64,000 nt of DNA, from positions 22,741 to 86,740 of the forward strand of contig NZ_CADIKK010000034.1 of NCBI RefSeq assembly GCF_902859915.1. The letters are read 5' to 3'. The notes beneath the pieces were generated by a model, which was given only the letters and a program-made list of their open reading frames with translations, was not told the origin of the DNA and made no database searches. Positions 15,984 through 23,574 of the stretch are shown here, piece after piece. Every line of letters begins with the position of its first letter. The stretch's first letter is position 1. A program made the position numbers and the translations under genes. Source of the DNA: Paraburkholderia ultramafica. Its GTDB lineage: Bacteria; Pseudomonadota; Gammaproteobacteria; Burkholderiales; Burkholderiaceae.

Positions 15984-17507
15984 TTAGCGCGCGGCGACGT
16001 CATCGGCACGCGACACTGCCGCGGAGGCCGGGTTCGGGTTCGAGCTCGACCTATCGCTGTACCCGCCGCCGAGTGCGGACGCGAGCGCGATCTGCTGATC
16101 GCGGCGGTTCATGCGCAGATTCGCGACGGTCTGATCGGCGGACAACGCATTCATGTCGGCGTTGAGCACGGTCAGCTGATTCGTCAGGCCGGCCCGGTAC
16201 TGGATGACGGCCAGCTGGTCGGCCTTGCGGCCGGCGTCCTGCGCAGTTTGCGCATCGACGAGTTGCGAATCGGTAGAGCGCACGTCCGCGAGTTGCGTCG
16301 CGACTTCGCTCAGCGCGGTCAAGAGCGTCTGGTTGTATGTCGCGACGGCGTAATCGAAATCGGCGTAGCGGCCCTTCAGTTGAGCGCGCAACGCGCCCGC
16401 ATCGAAGATCGGTAGATGGATCGCCGGTCCCACCGAAGCGGTGCGGCTAGCGGCCGTCAGGAAGCGGCCGAAGCCAAACGCGTCGAGACCGATGGCTGCG
16501 CTCAGGTTGATGTCGGGATAGAACTCGGCCTTCGCTTCCTTCACATCGTGCGTCATCGCGTCGACGCGCCACCGCGCAGCAACGATGTCAGGACGGCGAC
16601 TGACGAGATCGGCAGGCAGGTTGTCCGGCAGACGCACTTCGTCGCCAATGCCGAGCGCCGGGCGAGCGATCTGCAAGCCACGGTCGGGGCCGGCGCCGAG
16701 CAGCGCGGCGATCTCATAGCGCGTGGAGAGGATCTGGCCGTCGAGCGCCTTCAGCGCGGCGCGGCTTGTCGCGAGATTGGCCTGCGCGGTCTTGCGTTCC
16801 ACTTCGGTATCAAGACCCGTCGCGATACGGCCCGCTGTAATGCTGTCGATCTGTTCGCGCTGAGCGATTTCCTGTTGCGCGATGTCGCGCAGCACGTAAA
16901 GGCGCGCAAGCTGGTTGTAGGTGCGTGCGATCGACGTGGTCAGCGTCAGCTTGACGACTTCCGCATCGGCCTCGCTCGCCTGCAGTTGCGAGATCGCGGC
17001 CTTCAGCGCTTCGCGGTTCTTGCCCCACAGGTCGAGATCGTACGACGCGCTCAGCAAGCCCTTGTTCTCGGTTTGCCACGAACCGCCGTACGGAGGCGGC
17101 ACGACCGCCGTGCCGGAATACAGCTGGCGCGTCAGCGAATAGCTCGCATCGACGCGCGGCATCGTGCTCGCCTTCGCCGTTTCGCTATACGCCGATGCCG
17201 CCGCAACGCGCGAGCGCGCCTCGTCGATCGTTGGGCTGGCTTTCAATGCTTCGTCGATCAGCGCCTTCAGTTGCGCATCGCCGAACTGGTCGGCCCAATC
17301 TGCTGCGGGCCAATGGCCCTGCTCGGCTGGAATGCTTTGCTGTATCGCGTACTGCTGCGGATCGGCTGTCTTCTGGTCGCTATAAATGCCGGCGTAGTTC
17401 GCGCACGCCGACAACACTGCGGCGAACATAAGCGACACGCCCACTTTCAACACGCGCGACGTCAGCTGACGCGCTGCCCGCCGACTCATGTTTAACTGAT
17501 TCCTCAT
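15984..17507 (-). CDS. NodT/OprM-family outer-membrane efflux lipoprotein
   Basis: Trimeric outer-membrane channel subunit, 507 residues. The lipobox LSAC near residue 34 predicts lipid anchoring. Two tandem outer-membrane-factor repeats are visible, each with the long helical part (e.g. ALIDEALKASPTIDEARSRV and DVKEAKAEFYPDINLSAAIG) and NLPADLVSRRPDIVAARWRV typical of NodT proteins. First gene of the efflux operon. The last marR relic ends 28 bases upstream, so the operon promoter most likely lies before or within that relic, near the operator pair at 17925-17957. Confidence 0.92.
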   Translation of the reverse strand: MRNQLNMSRRAARQLTSRVLKVGVSLMFAAVLSACANYAGIYSDQKTADPQQYAIQQSIPAEQGHWPAADWADQFGDAQLKALIDEALKASPTIDEARSRVAAASAYSETAKASTMPRVDASYSLTRQLYSGTAVVPPPYGGSWQTENKGLLSASYDLDLWGKNREALKAAISQLQASEADAEVVKLTLTTSIARTYNQLARLYVLRDIAQQEIAQREQIDSITAGRIATGLDTEVERKTAQANLATSRAALKALDGQILSTRYEIAALLGAGPDRGLQIARPALGIGDEVRLPDNLPADLVSRRPDIVAARWRVDAMTHDVKEAKAEFYPDINLSAAIGLDAFGFGRFLTAASRTASVGPAIHLPIFDAGALRAQLKGRYADFDYAVATYNQTLLTALSEVATQLADVRSTDSQLVDAQTAQDAGRKADQLAVIQYRAGLTNQLTVLNADMNALSADQTVANLRMNRRDQQIALASALGGGYSDRSSSNPNPASAAVSRADDVAAR

Positions 17508-17534
17508 TTTCTGACCTATCAGTAAAAAAATTGC

Positions 17535-17817
17535 TCAATCGTTCAGAAACTTGCGTAACAGACGGCATAGCTCTTCGAGTTCGGCCTTGGTAAAACGCTC
17601 GAGGCGCGCGTTCAGCAAATCCGGCGCGATCTCACTGATATGCAGCGCCACTGTGTGGCCCGCCTCCGTGAGTTCGAGGTTCACACGCGGTGGTCGTCGC
17701 TGCTGCGCGAGCGCTTCACCCTGCCGAGCACTTCGAGCTTGTCGAGCGCGCGCGTCATTAACCCCGTGTCGATGCCCAAATGCGGCGACTGGATCGCCGG
17801 CGTCGTATTTTCTCCGG
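17535..17817 (-). pseudogene. Broken marR gene, copy 1 (next to efflux operon)
   Basis: MarR-family winged-helix repressors sense phenolic or lipophilic ligands. One minus-strand frame gives the recognition helix region (LGIDTGLMTRALDKLEVLGR, then VKRSRSSDDHRV), which hits a stop at about 17680. A frame shifted by two bases continues with the wing and C-terminus (NLELTEAGHTVALHISEIAP, KAELEELCRLLRKFLND) to the stop at 17535. The first 50-60 residues of a normal MarR protein are missing. It therefore appears both 5'-truncated and frameshifted. Confidence 0.75.
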
Positions 17818-17924
17818 CCCGTTTCCTGGAATGGCGTCAAATCATATTGAGACCCTAAGACAGAGCTTCGCCGGACACTTCAGTCCCAATTGACCAAGGC
17901 GATCAAACGGTCCAGCGTCAAATC

Positions 17925-17957
17925 ATAACAGCGTTATAGAGAAAATAACATTGTTAT
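17925..17957. promoter_or_regulatory. Tandem MarR-type operator of the efflux operon
   Basis: ATAACAGCGTTAT (17925-17937) and ATAACATTGTTAT (17945-17957), centres 20 bp apart. The first site is identical to that at 12571. The pair lies upstream of the marR copy 1 relic and the three efflux genes. Confidence 0.68.
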
Positions 17958-18082
17958 TTTCCGTCAACGAAGCGAATGTGGAACGCTTTGTTCCTTTAGT
18001 GAGACAAGGGCTACGTGCTTGATCAGACGATACGCACATCACCTTATACAGGCGGTGTGGTTCTGCGGCGGGGAATGGCGCG

Positions 18083-18515
18083 TCAGTCGTTGACGAACTT
18101 GCGCAGCGGACGGCGCAATTCGGTGAGTTCGGCCTTCGTGACGTTCTTCAGCCGGGCGTTCAGTCCGTCCGAGGCGATTTCGGGAGTCTGTTCGGCGACC
18201 GCCATACCGGCTTTGGTGACCGACAGGTTCACGACGCGCCGGTCCCGCTCGTCGCGCGCGAGTGAACAACCGTGTCGTTTCGAGTTTGTCGAGCATCCGA
18301 GTCATCAGGCCCGTATCGATGCCGGGCATCTTCTGCAGTGCGAACGGTATCGACGCCAGATTCTGCTAGCGCATCAATAGGATGCCCATTTGCTGGCCGG
18401 AGATGTCGAAATCCTTCAGCTCGGCGTCCAGCTCCATCACGATCAGGTTACGCGCCTTGGCGAGCGCGAAGCAGACGGTATCCGTGAGGTTGAAATTGTC
18501 TTTAGTTTAGTGACG
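18083..18515 (-). pseudogene. Broken marR gene, copy 2
   Basis: Nearly full-length but decayed MarR gene. The minus strand reads NFNLTDTVCFALAKARNLIV, ELDAELKDFDISGQQMGILL, an in-frame TAG, then FALQKMPGIDTGLMTRMLDK and LETTRLF. A second frame then carries DRRVVNLSVTKAGMAVAEQT and ELTELRRPLRKFVND to a stop at 18083. So it has at least one nonsense codon and one frameshift. It is similar to copy 1, suggesting an old tandem duplication, or independent acquisition, upstream of the same efflux operon. Confidence 0.75.
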
Positions 18516-18572
18516 CAGGCGGAACCTCCAGAACGAAATCGATCTGACTGACAAATCAGATACCACGAGATC

Positions 18573-18585
18573 ATAACAGTGTTAT
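18573..18585. promoter_or_regulatory. Single MarR-type operator
   Basis: ATAACAGTGTTAT, the third locus of the ATAAC-N3-GTTAT motif, about 60 bases upstream of the start of marR copy 2. Position fits former autoregulation of that gene. Only one site is seen here, not a pair. Confidence 0.55.
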
Positions 18586-18599
18586 AGTTCTATCATTCT

Positions 18600-19073
18600 G
18601 CGTCGTCATGAGGGTAGACGCCTAAGCAAACCCGATCCCGCCGTTAAGAGGCGAGCGCATGGCCCCCGTACGCCGAGAGCCGCCCATTTCCTGGCAGAGC
18701 GGTAGAATTTCAGCAGGCAGCATCGAGGCTTGCGTTGTCCGTGAACGTTGACGTAAATGCAAGAACGTTGTCACCGCGGAACCTGGGACGGACGCGCTTC
18801 GAGTGCTCGCCTTGCAACCCGCCATTGATTGCCGTGAAATGACTGTACTGTCCGCCGCTGCGCCACAACGACGAGTTGTACCGTTCGTGCTTGCAGGCGT
18901 CGTCATAACGCCCCGCTGGCACGATGGTTGATGCACGCCCAGCAGACAACAAGTTCGGATATCGGGAATATCACTCTGCCAGCGCCCGAAGTCACCACAC
19001 TAAGCATCTGTGGCACACGCGACGCCGGTCCGCGGCAGGCACAGATCTATCTCACCTATAGTCAGGAGCTTGA
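18600..19073. other. Decayed sequence, no gene assigned
   Basis: Two overlapping minus-strand frames (18622-18952) alternate in protein-like quality (SSLWRSGGQYSHFTAINGGL in one, SPLNGGIGFA in the other), as in a frameshifted gene; a porin relic is possible but I cannot show it. The promoter of the TetR gene at 19074 must lie at the right end. Confidence 0.3.
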
Positions 19074-19796
19074 TTGACAAACAACCAAGACGACAGTATC
19101 GAAGCTCGACGCGCACGACTGCTCGACGCGGCAAGCGTGCTGCTTGTTCTCCAAGGTCCTGATGGCTTGTCCTTGAGAAAAATTTCGGCGATGGCTGAGG
19201 TATCTACCATGGCGATCTATTCTCTGTTTGGGGGAAAGGAGGGGCTTGTTAGCGCACTTTTTGATGAGGCTTTTCAACGACTCCTCCGCTACCAGGAAAA
19301 CGCTAGTCAAATCACAGATCCATTGGAACGACTGTATGTGATGGGTTCCGCTATTCGCCGATTCGCCGTTGCCGACCCGGCCTACTACGCGCTGATCATG
19401 AGCGAAATCATGCCCATTCCAGAGGCCTCGCAGGAACGAGCAGCTGCGGAAAATCGGGCGGCGCCCGTGGCACGGAGTGTAGTACACCGCGCCGCCTATC
19501 ACCGTCTGCTGGATGCAGTAATGCAGTGCTGCGACCAAAAGATCATGAACCCTGAGGACAACGCTGCGGTACTCGCGGACGCGATATTGGCTACGGTCCA
19601 TGGTCTTTGCAGCCTTGAGGTGGCCGGATATCACGATTCAGCCAGCGCAGCAAGAGATCGCTTCTTCTTTACTTTCGAAGCACTGCTACGTGGCGTACTC
19701 ACTGAAAAGGGGCGCAGAAAGATGTCTACCTTGCGTGTGCGCGCGAATACGCATCAACAGGACCCCGTTGCTAGTTATTCCTCGGCCCAATCCTGA
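19074..19796 (+). CDS. TetR-family transcriptional regulator
   Basis: A 240-residue repressor with an N-terminal helix-turn-helix (ARLLDAASVLLVLQGPDGLS, LRKISAMAEVSTMAIYSLFG, GKEGLVSALFDEAF) and a WHG-type C-terminal ligand domain (RRFAVADPAYYALIMSEIMP). The start is a TTG at 19074 with AGGAG five bases before it; no ATG is placed better. The last ~20 residues overlap the end of the integrase relic on the other strand, so the native C-terminus may have been replaced. No partner gene is adjacent, so its target is unknown. Confidence 0.78.
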   Translation: MTNNQDDSIEARRARLLDAASVLLVLQGPDGLSLRKISAMAEVSTMAIYSLFGGKEGLVSALFDEAFQRLLRYQENASQITDPLERLYVMGSAIRRFAVADPAYYALIMSEIMPIPEASQERAAAENRAAPVARSVVHRAAYHRLLDAVMQCCDQKIMNPEDNAAVLADAILATVHGLCSLEVAGYHDSASAARDRFFFTFEALLRGVLTEKGRRKMSTLRVRANTHQQDPVASYSSAQS

Positions 19797-19979
19797 AATG
19801 TGGAACGAAAACCATGGACCGTGATCTCGGTATAGCCCATGCCATCAAGCAATTCCAGCATCGCCATATTCGATAGCGGAGCGCCCTTTTTGTCGCCCGG
19901 AAAGAGATAGCCATACATGGCCGTCTGCATAGCCTTCTTCACGAGTTCGCAGGCGGTATCGCTCAATGGCACCCGGTGA
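19775..19979 (-). pseudogene. Fragment of a P4-type tyrosine recombinase (integrase)
   Basis: The minus strand encodes HRVPLSDTACELVKKAMQ, YLFPGDKKGAPLSNMAMLEL and ITVHGFRSTFQDWAEE. These match the second catalytic block of P4-like phage integrases, including the His-x-x-Arg pair in HGFR. The catalytic tyrosine region that should follow is missing, with a stop at 19775, and the upstream two-thirds of the gene is gone: homology ends at about 19979, where an unrelated HPF-like relic begins on the other strand. It cannot be functional. Confidence 0.8.
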
Positions 19980-19981
19980 GG

Positions 19982-20197
19982 AGAGGCGGCCTGGATAAAC
20001 GCTGCCAGGTGCAACTGCAGATACCCAATGCAAATCCGGTCGTCGTGACGTCCATCGCGAAGGACTGGCGCGGCGCACTCGATCTGGCACTGGCCCGCGC
20101 GGCTTCTTCGATCGCTCGCAGGCGGCAGGTCCGCGTCGCAAGGCGTCGCGCGAGTCAATGCGAGTTGACCGGTGCCTTCCAGCCCGAAGCCGCCTAA
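19982..20197 (+). pseudogene. C-terminal part of an HPF/sigma-54-modulation-like gene
   Basis: Reads GGLDKRCQVQLQIPNANPVV, VTSIAKDWRGALDLALARAA, then a basic tail to a stop at 20197. This corresponds to the second half of the Burkholderia RaiA/HPF-like proteins that begin MQVLxxSRD. The N-terminal half is absent here; the frame is joined directly to the integrase relic at about 19980. A matching N-terminal piece of such a gene lies at 23062-23139. Confidence 0.65.
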
Positions 20198-20231
20198 CCA
20201 ACCATGCCTGCACGGCGACGGCCAGCTTTCA

Positions 20232-20396
20232 CTACTGGTCCGGGGCGTTCGCTGTCTGCCAGAAAACCTCGGCTACCGTCCTCGAATGCGTACCCAGACC
20301 GATGAAGCCGCACGCGGGGCAACGCACGAAAAACTGGTCGGCAACGCGTTCGTAATAAATGATTGCGTTTTGTCGTTTGTCATTGCTTCGCGCCAA
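20232..20396 (-). CDS. Small zinc-knuckle-like protein
   Basis: A 54-residue ORF from a TTG at 20396 (AGGGG five bases upstream) to TAG. It reads NAIIYYERVADQFFVRCPAC, GFIGLGTHSRTVAEVFWQTA. The CPxCG knuckle followed by a short helix ending in Trp resembles the C-terminal half of Lar-type restriction-alleviation or phage zinc-ribbon proteins; only one Cys pair is present. The open frame extends about 27 codons further upstream without a standard start, so this may be the remnant of a longer gene. Confidence 0.35.
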   Translation of the reverse strand: MARSNDKRQNAIIYYERVADQFFVRCPACGFIGLGTHSRTVAEVFWQTANAPDQ

Positions 20397-20543
20397 CGGG
20401 ACCCCTGTGACGTTGCAGACGCGGAAAGTATCTGTTGGGCGAAAGGTGATTGTAATGATCCGTTAAACAGATAGACTGCCTTCAACGACTCAGCAAAAGG
20501 CTTCCGCCACCGGCGGTCGTTGTTTCGCTAACCCGATGTTTTC

Positions 20544-20956
20544 TGTTTCTGACTTTTTAAATTGGAGAATTAATCATGGCTAAAACGTTTATCCCCATTC
20601 TCGTGCTCGTGTCGGTCCTCGCGCTGCCCACGATGGCGTCCGCTAACAGCAACGGTCCCCTGACGCGTGAGCAGGTGCGCGCGGAACTCATCCAGCTGCA
20701 TCAAGCCGGCTACGACCGCAACCACGGTGACGCGCACTACCCCACGCATCTCCAGGGCGCGCTGAAAAGCGTGGCCGCTCAGCAGGTACTCAGTGGCTAC
20801 GGTGGCGTCGTGAATTCGGGCGCTTCCGGCGCACCGACCCAGGTCGCCTCCGATCATTCGATCTACAAAGGAAGCTGATGGACTATCAGCCGGGTGGCCG
20901 GGCGCTTTCAACCGTCCGGCCAGATGATCCTCGGCGAGCGGCATCATCGCGGCTTG
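20544..20956. repeat. Direct repeat copy 1 (413 bp, exact)
   Basis: Identical base for base, as far as I can read, to 23150-23562 in the same orientation. Similarity extends left to about 20514 with a few changes (both read GTCGTTGTTTCGCTAACCC). It contains the whole DUF4148 gene, its ribosome-binding site and the hairpin behind it. Confidence 0.9.
20576..20878 (+). CDS. DUF4148 small secreted protein, copy 1
   Basis: A 100-residue exported protein with a Sec signal peptide (MAKTFIPILVLVSVLALPTM, cleavage near ASA). The mature part starts with the DUF4148 hallmark NGPLTREQVRAELIQLHQAG, then YPTHLQGALKSVAAQ. GGAGAATTAATC before the ATG provides the ribosome-binding site. DUF4148 proteins are numerous in Burkholderiaceae and presumed periplasmic; no activity is known. 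An exact second copy lies at 23182-23484. The hairpin GGCCGG...CCGGCC just after the stop is a possible terminator. Confidence 0.85.
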   Translation: MAKTFIPILVLVSVLALPTMASANSNGPLTREQVRAELIQLHQAGYDRNHGDAHYPTHLQGALKSVAAQQVLSGYGGVVNSGASGAPTQVASDHSIYKGS

Positions 20957-21015
20957 CCGGTTCACAAAAGAGATTCTTATGTTTTTGCACGCAATCGATC
21001 AACTGCGACGCCTTC

Positions 21016-21072
21016 GCGAAACGGGGGCAACGTCAAGCTGACCAATAGTGTCAGTTGACGTTACCGTTTCGC
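21016..21072. terminator. Long imperfect hairpin between convergent genes
   Basis: GCGAAACG ... AACGTCAA ... CTGAC pairs with GTCAG ... TTGACGTT ... CGTTTCGC around a 7-base loop, with small bulges. It lies just past the stop of the C1 peptidase gene (21077) and about 140 bases after the DUF4148 gene, so it can serve both strands. There is no long T tract. Confidence 0.5.
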
Positions 21073-21076
21073 GCTA

Positions 21077-22237
21077 TTAATCCGCGCTGTCGATTCGAAC
21101 CAGCGCTTGTGCGTCCAGCAAGCTGTGTTGCAGCCATTCGTAAGTGACATAGGCCAGCCCGCCGTCGCCCCAGCCCGATGACCAGGAGTTCTTAATGATG
21201 AAATATCCGCCGCCCGCGACCTGATCACTGTCCTTGTAGCCGACGACTAGAATTTCGTGACCGCACAGGCTGGTCCCGCAGCTGTCCGCCTTGATGACCC
21301 ACGACACGACGCCGCCCTTGTACGTCGCAACCTGGAAATCGAAGTTCGCGTTGATGGCCATGACCACGGGGTAGCCGCGATACAGCGCTTGCTTGATCCG
21401 GCCAATGGACGCATAGAGCTTGTGCGCCGTGGTCGTCCGAAATCCTGAGGAACTCGCTGCGGTAGAATCCTGCTGCCGGGTATCGCTGCCGCCACCCTGC
21501 GCCTCGGTTGCCGAGCAGGTGGCATTAGGGTACTTGTGGTTGTAGTTGGCGCAATACTTGTCATCGCCATTGTATGGCCAGGATTTCTCCGCAACGAACT
21601 TGGTCTTGTTGTCGACAAATGCAGCAATAGTGTCGTACGGGTCGAGTCCGGCGTTGTTCCAGGTATTGGTCAGTAGCTTTCCCTGGAAGTACGTGTTCTG
21701 TTCCGACAGCTGAGTACTGTTCTGCTGCCTCGAGAGCAGCAATTCCGTTGCGGCGTTCAGGGCGAACGCTACGCACGTGCCCCGTTCGCCCTGATCTTTG
21801 ATACCACTCTTCAGGGACTCGAGATTCGTGATAAGAGCGCTGTGGCCCACCCCCAAGGAATCCGAATCGACCGTGTCACAACCTTCCAGACCGCTCGGGC
21901 AACTGTTCCTGCTGGCCTCAGTCAAACGCACCTTATAGTCGCCGAAGAGTTGGACCATCGAGTCGGAGACCTCGATGTTGGAGGCAAGGTCCTTTCCCAC
22001 GCTTTGGTAGCTGATCACCTGACGGGTGACGCTGGACAGGTCGGCCTCGTAGCGGGTGTCGCTTCTCCCGTCACCGTAGCTCGGCGCATAGAAGCCGGTA
22101 TCTGAGGAGCTGTTGCTGCTACTGTTTCCACTGCTGCTACTGTTTCCACTGCTGCTACTGTTTCCACTGCTGCCACCGCCCCCACAAGCATGAAGCGAAA
22201 GGAGAATGGCGAGCACAGCTACACGGACAAGTTTCAT
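21077..22237 (-). CDS. Papain-like (C1 family) cysteine peptidase lipoprotein
   Basis: A 386-residue lipoprotein: signal peptide with lipobox LHAC (lipidated Cys18), then Gly4 and a Ser/Asn linker built from about three 18-bp repeats (SSSSGN), then a C1A-type catalytic domain. All active-site parts are present: Gln-Gly ... Cys155 in KDQGERGTCVAFA, His in CGHEILVVGY and Asn in IIKNSWSSGWGDGG. Extra cysteines (SCPSGLEGC, DSCGTSLCG) may form disulfides. It should sit on a membrane facing the periplasm or outside. Monocistronic, next to small secreted proteins; substrate unknown. Confidence 0.88.
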   Translation of the reverse strand: MKLVRVAVLAILLSLHACGGGGSSGNSSSSGNSSSSGNSSSNSSSDTGFYAPSYGDGRSDTRYEADLSSVTRQVISYQSVGKDLASNIEVSDSMVQLFGDYKVRLTEASRNSCPSGLEGCDTVDSDSLGVGHSALITNLESLKSGIKDQGERGTCVAFALNAATELLLSRQQNSTQLSEQNTYFQGKLLTNTWNNAGLDPYDTIAAFVDNKTKFVAEKSWPYNGDDKYCANYNHKYPNATCSATEAQGGGSDTRQQDSTAASSSGFRTTTAHKLYASIGRIKQALYRGYPVVMAINANFDFQVATYKGGVVSWVIKADSCGTSLCGHEILVVGYKDSDQVAGGGYFIIKNSWSSGWGDGGLAYVTYEWLQHSLLDAQALVRIDSAD

Positions 22238-22406
22238 AAGATTTTCTCTTCAGCGGCGATCAGAACCTTCTTCACGTGGGTTCAATCCAGATAGATGAGA
22301 CGCCAACGCGGCGTCGGGAAAGTACGGCCAACCATCGGCTTGGGCTATACGCGAAACCTCTCAGCTATCGCCATCTGCCCCTGACCAGCCAGCTACGTCG
22401 TCGAGC

Positions 22407-22620
22407 TCAAGACGGAAGCCTGGGCGGCAGTTGTGACCGGGACTGCGGCGCCTGCTTGACAAGGTATTGCTGGATCTGCGCGGCAGTGAAGTAGTCCTGA
22501 ATGAGTCGTATCGATTTCTTCGAAATGCGCAGCAAGCGGCGACATGGCTTACAGCTGCCCCTTCGTCAACCTAGCGTTTGGATCGAGAACAAAGGTGTTT
22601 GCTTCATCTGGTTGTCCTAA
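22407..22620 (-). pseudogene. Decayed EF-hand-like protein gene
   Basis: Minus-strand pieces read QPDEANTFVLDPNARLTKGQ, a stop, then MSPLAAHFEEIDTTHSG in the same frame and, after a one-base shift, YFTAAQIQQYLVKQAPQSRS to a stop at 22407. Joined, AHFEEIDTTHSG-YFTAAQIQQYL has the helix-loop-helix form of an EF hand (Asp, Thr, Ser, Gly loop positions). Small EF-hand proteins of this kind are common in Burkholderia. One nonsense codon and one frameshift make this copy inactive. Confidence 0.5.
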
Positions 22621-23061
22621 ATTCGTTGCCGGCCAGTCACTCGTCCGCGACGGATGGTGATATTACACGCAAAAGTGATTTTATAGTCACCTATGATGTT
22701 GTTTTTTGTATTCAACGGCCGCTGGGTCGGTCTTGGCGCGAAAGAAGGCGCAGTTGCGGCGCCGCAGAAGACGGTAGATGCGGCTATCAAGGGGTGTGGT
22801 TGCAGCTGAACTCCCATAGCCCGTGTCGCGGCGATGAGGGGCGACCCCAGCAACCTGATACTCAGCAGGCTGCGCTGGCCCGGGCGACACCATCCGTTGA
22901 CGCAAAAGGTGTTGGCTTGGCCGCATGCCTGTAGGGTTAGCGTGCAGGTCAGCCCGACTGAGAAGGTTCGGTTTTTTACGAACTTGATGCACCTCTTTCT
23001 CTGCTTTTTATGAGTGTCTCCTCCGGTTACGATTGATTCATGGCTGCCGAGGAGGTGTCTC
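22621..23061. other. No recognisable gene
   Basis: About 440 bases with no supported ORF. A plus-strand frame ends GAVAAPQKTVDAAIKGCGCS at about 22808 but has no family. The right end carries GAGGAGG before the HPF-like start at 23062, so promoter remnants for that gene are likely here. Confidence 0.3.
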
Positions 23062-23139
23062 ATGCAAGTCCTCCTCAAGTCGCGCGACATCGAAGCTGTC
23101 CGCTTGCGTAGTGGCGCCCGGTGGTCGTTGTTTCGCTAA
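23062..23139 (+). pseudogene. N-terminal fragment of an HPF-like gene, cut by the DUF4148 repeat
   Basis: A strong ribosome-binding site (GAGGAGG) precedes ATG and MQVLLKSRDIEAVRLR, the start of Burkholderia RaiA/HPF-like proteins (MQVLxxSRDxxAxxLR). After about 17 codons the frame enters the upstream edge of the duplicated DUF4148 segment and stops (SGARWSLFR). The remainder is absent downstream. The missing C-terminal type of sequence occurs at 19982-20197. Confidence 0.6.
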
Positions 23140-23149
23140 CCCAGATTTT

Positions 23150-23562
23150 TGTTTCTGACTTTTTAAATTGGAGAATTAATCATGGCTAAAACGTTTATCC
23201 CCATTCTCGTGCTCGTGTCGGTCCTCGCGCTGCCCACGATGGCGTCCGCTAACAGCAACGGTCCCCTGACGCGTGAGCAGGTGCGCGCGGAACTCATCCA
23301 GCTGCATCAAGCCGGCTACGACCGCAACCACGGTGACGCGCACTACCCCACGCATCTCCAGGGCGCGCTGAAAAGCGTGGCCGCTCAGCAGGTACTCAGT
23401 GGCTACGGTGGCGTCGTGAATTCGGGCGCTTCCGGCGCACCGACCCAGGTCGCCTCCGATCATTCGATCTACAAAGGAAGCTGATGGACTATCAGCCGGG
23501 TGGCCGGGCGCTTTCAACCGTCCGGCCAGATGATCCTCGGCGAGCGGCATCATCGCGGCTTG
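23150..23562. repeat. Direct repeat copy 2 (413 bp, exact)
   Basis: Exact copy of 20544-20956, offset by 2,606 bases. Its left border abuts the broken HPF-like gene and its right border abuts a GNAT relic. Confidence 0.9.
23182..23484 (+). CDS. DUF4148 small secreted protein, copy 2
   Basis: Encodes the same 100 residues as the gene at 20576, with the same signal peptide, ribosome-binding site and downstream hairpin. Absence of any difference points to a recent duplication or ongoing gene conversion. Only the sequence beyond about 30 bases upstream differs, so the two copies may have different promoters. Confidence 0.85.
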   Translation: MAKTFIPILVLVSVLALPTMASANSNGPLTREQVRAELIQLHQAGYDRNHGDAHYPTHLQGALKSVAAQQVLSGYGGVVNSGASGAPTQVASDHSIYKGS

Positions 23563-23574
23563 TGGGTTCGCCCG

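Noticed and set aside
14496..16415. Open frame of 639 codons opposite the HlyD adaptor and NodT channel genes
   Set aside because: It crosses the intergenic region of the efflux operon and shows shadow composition; the genes on the minus strand have clear families.
18622..18952. Possible porin relic on the minus strand
   Set aside because: A few words (SSLWRSGG, SPLNGGIGF) suggest it, but the order and frames cannot be joined convincingly, so I left it unassigned.
22112..22165. Short tandem repeat considered as CRISPR-like
   Set aside because: It is an in-frame 18-bp coding repeat for the Ser/Asn linker of the C1 peptidase, with no spacers.
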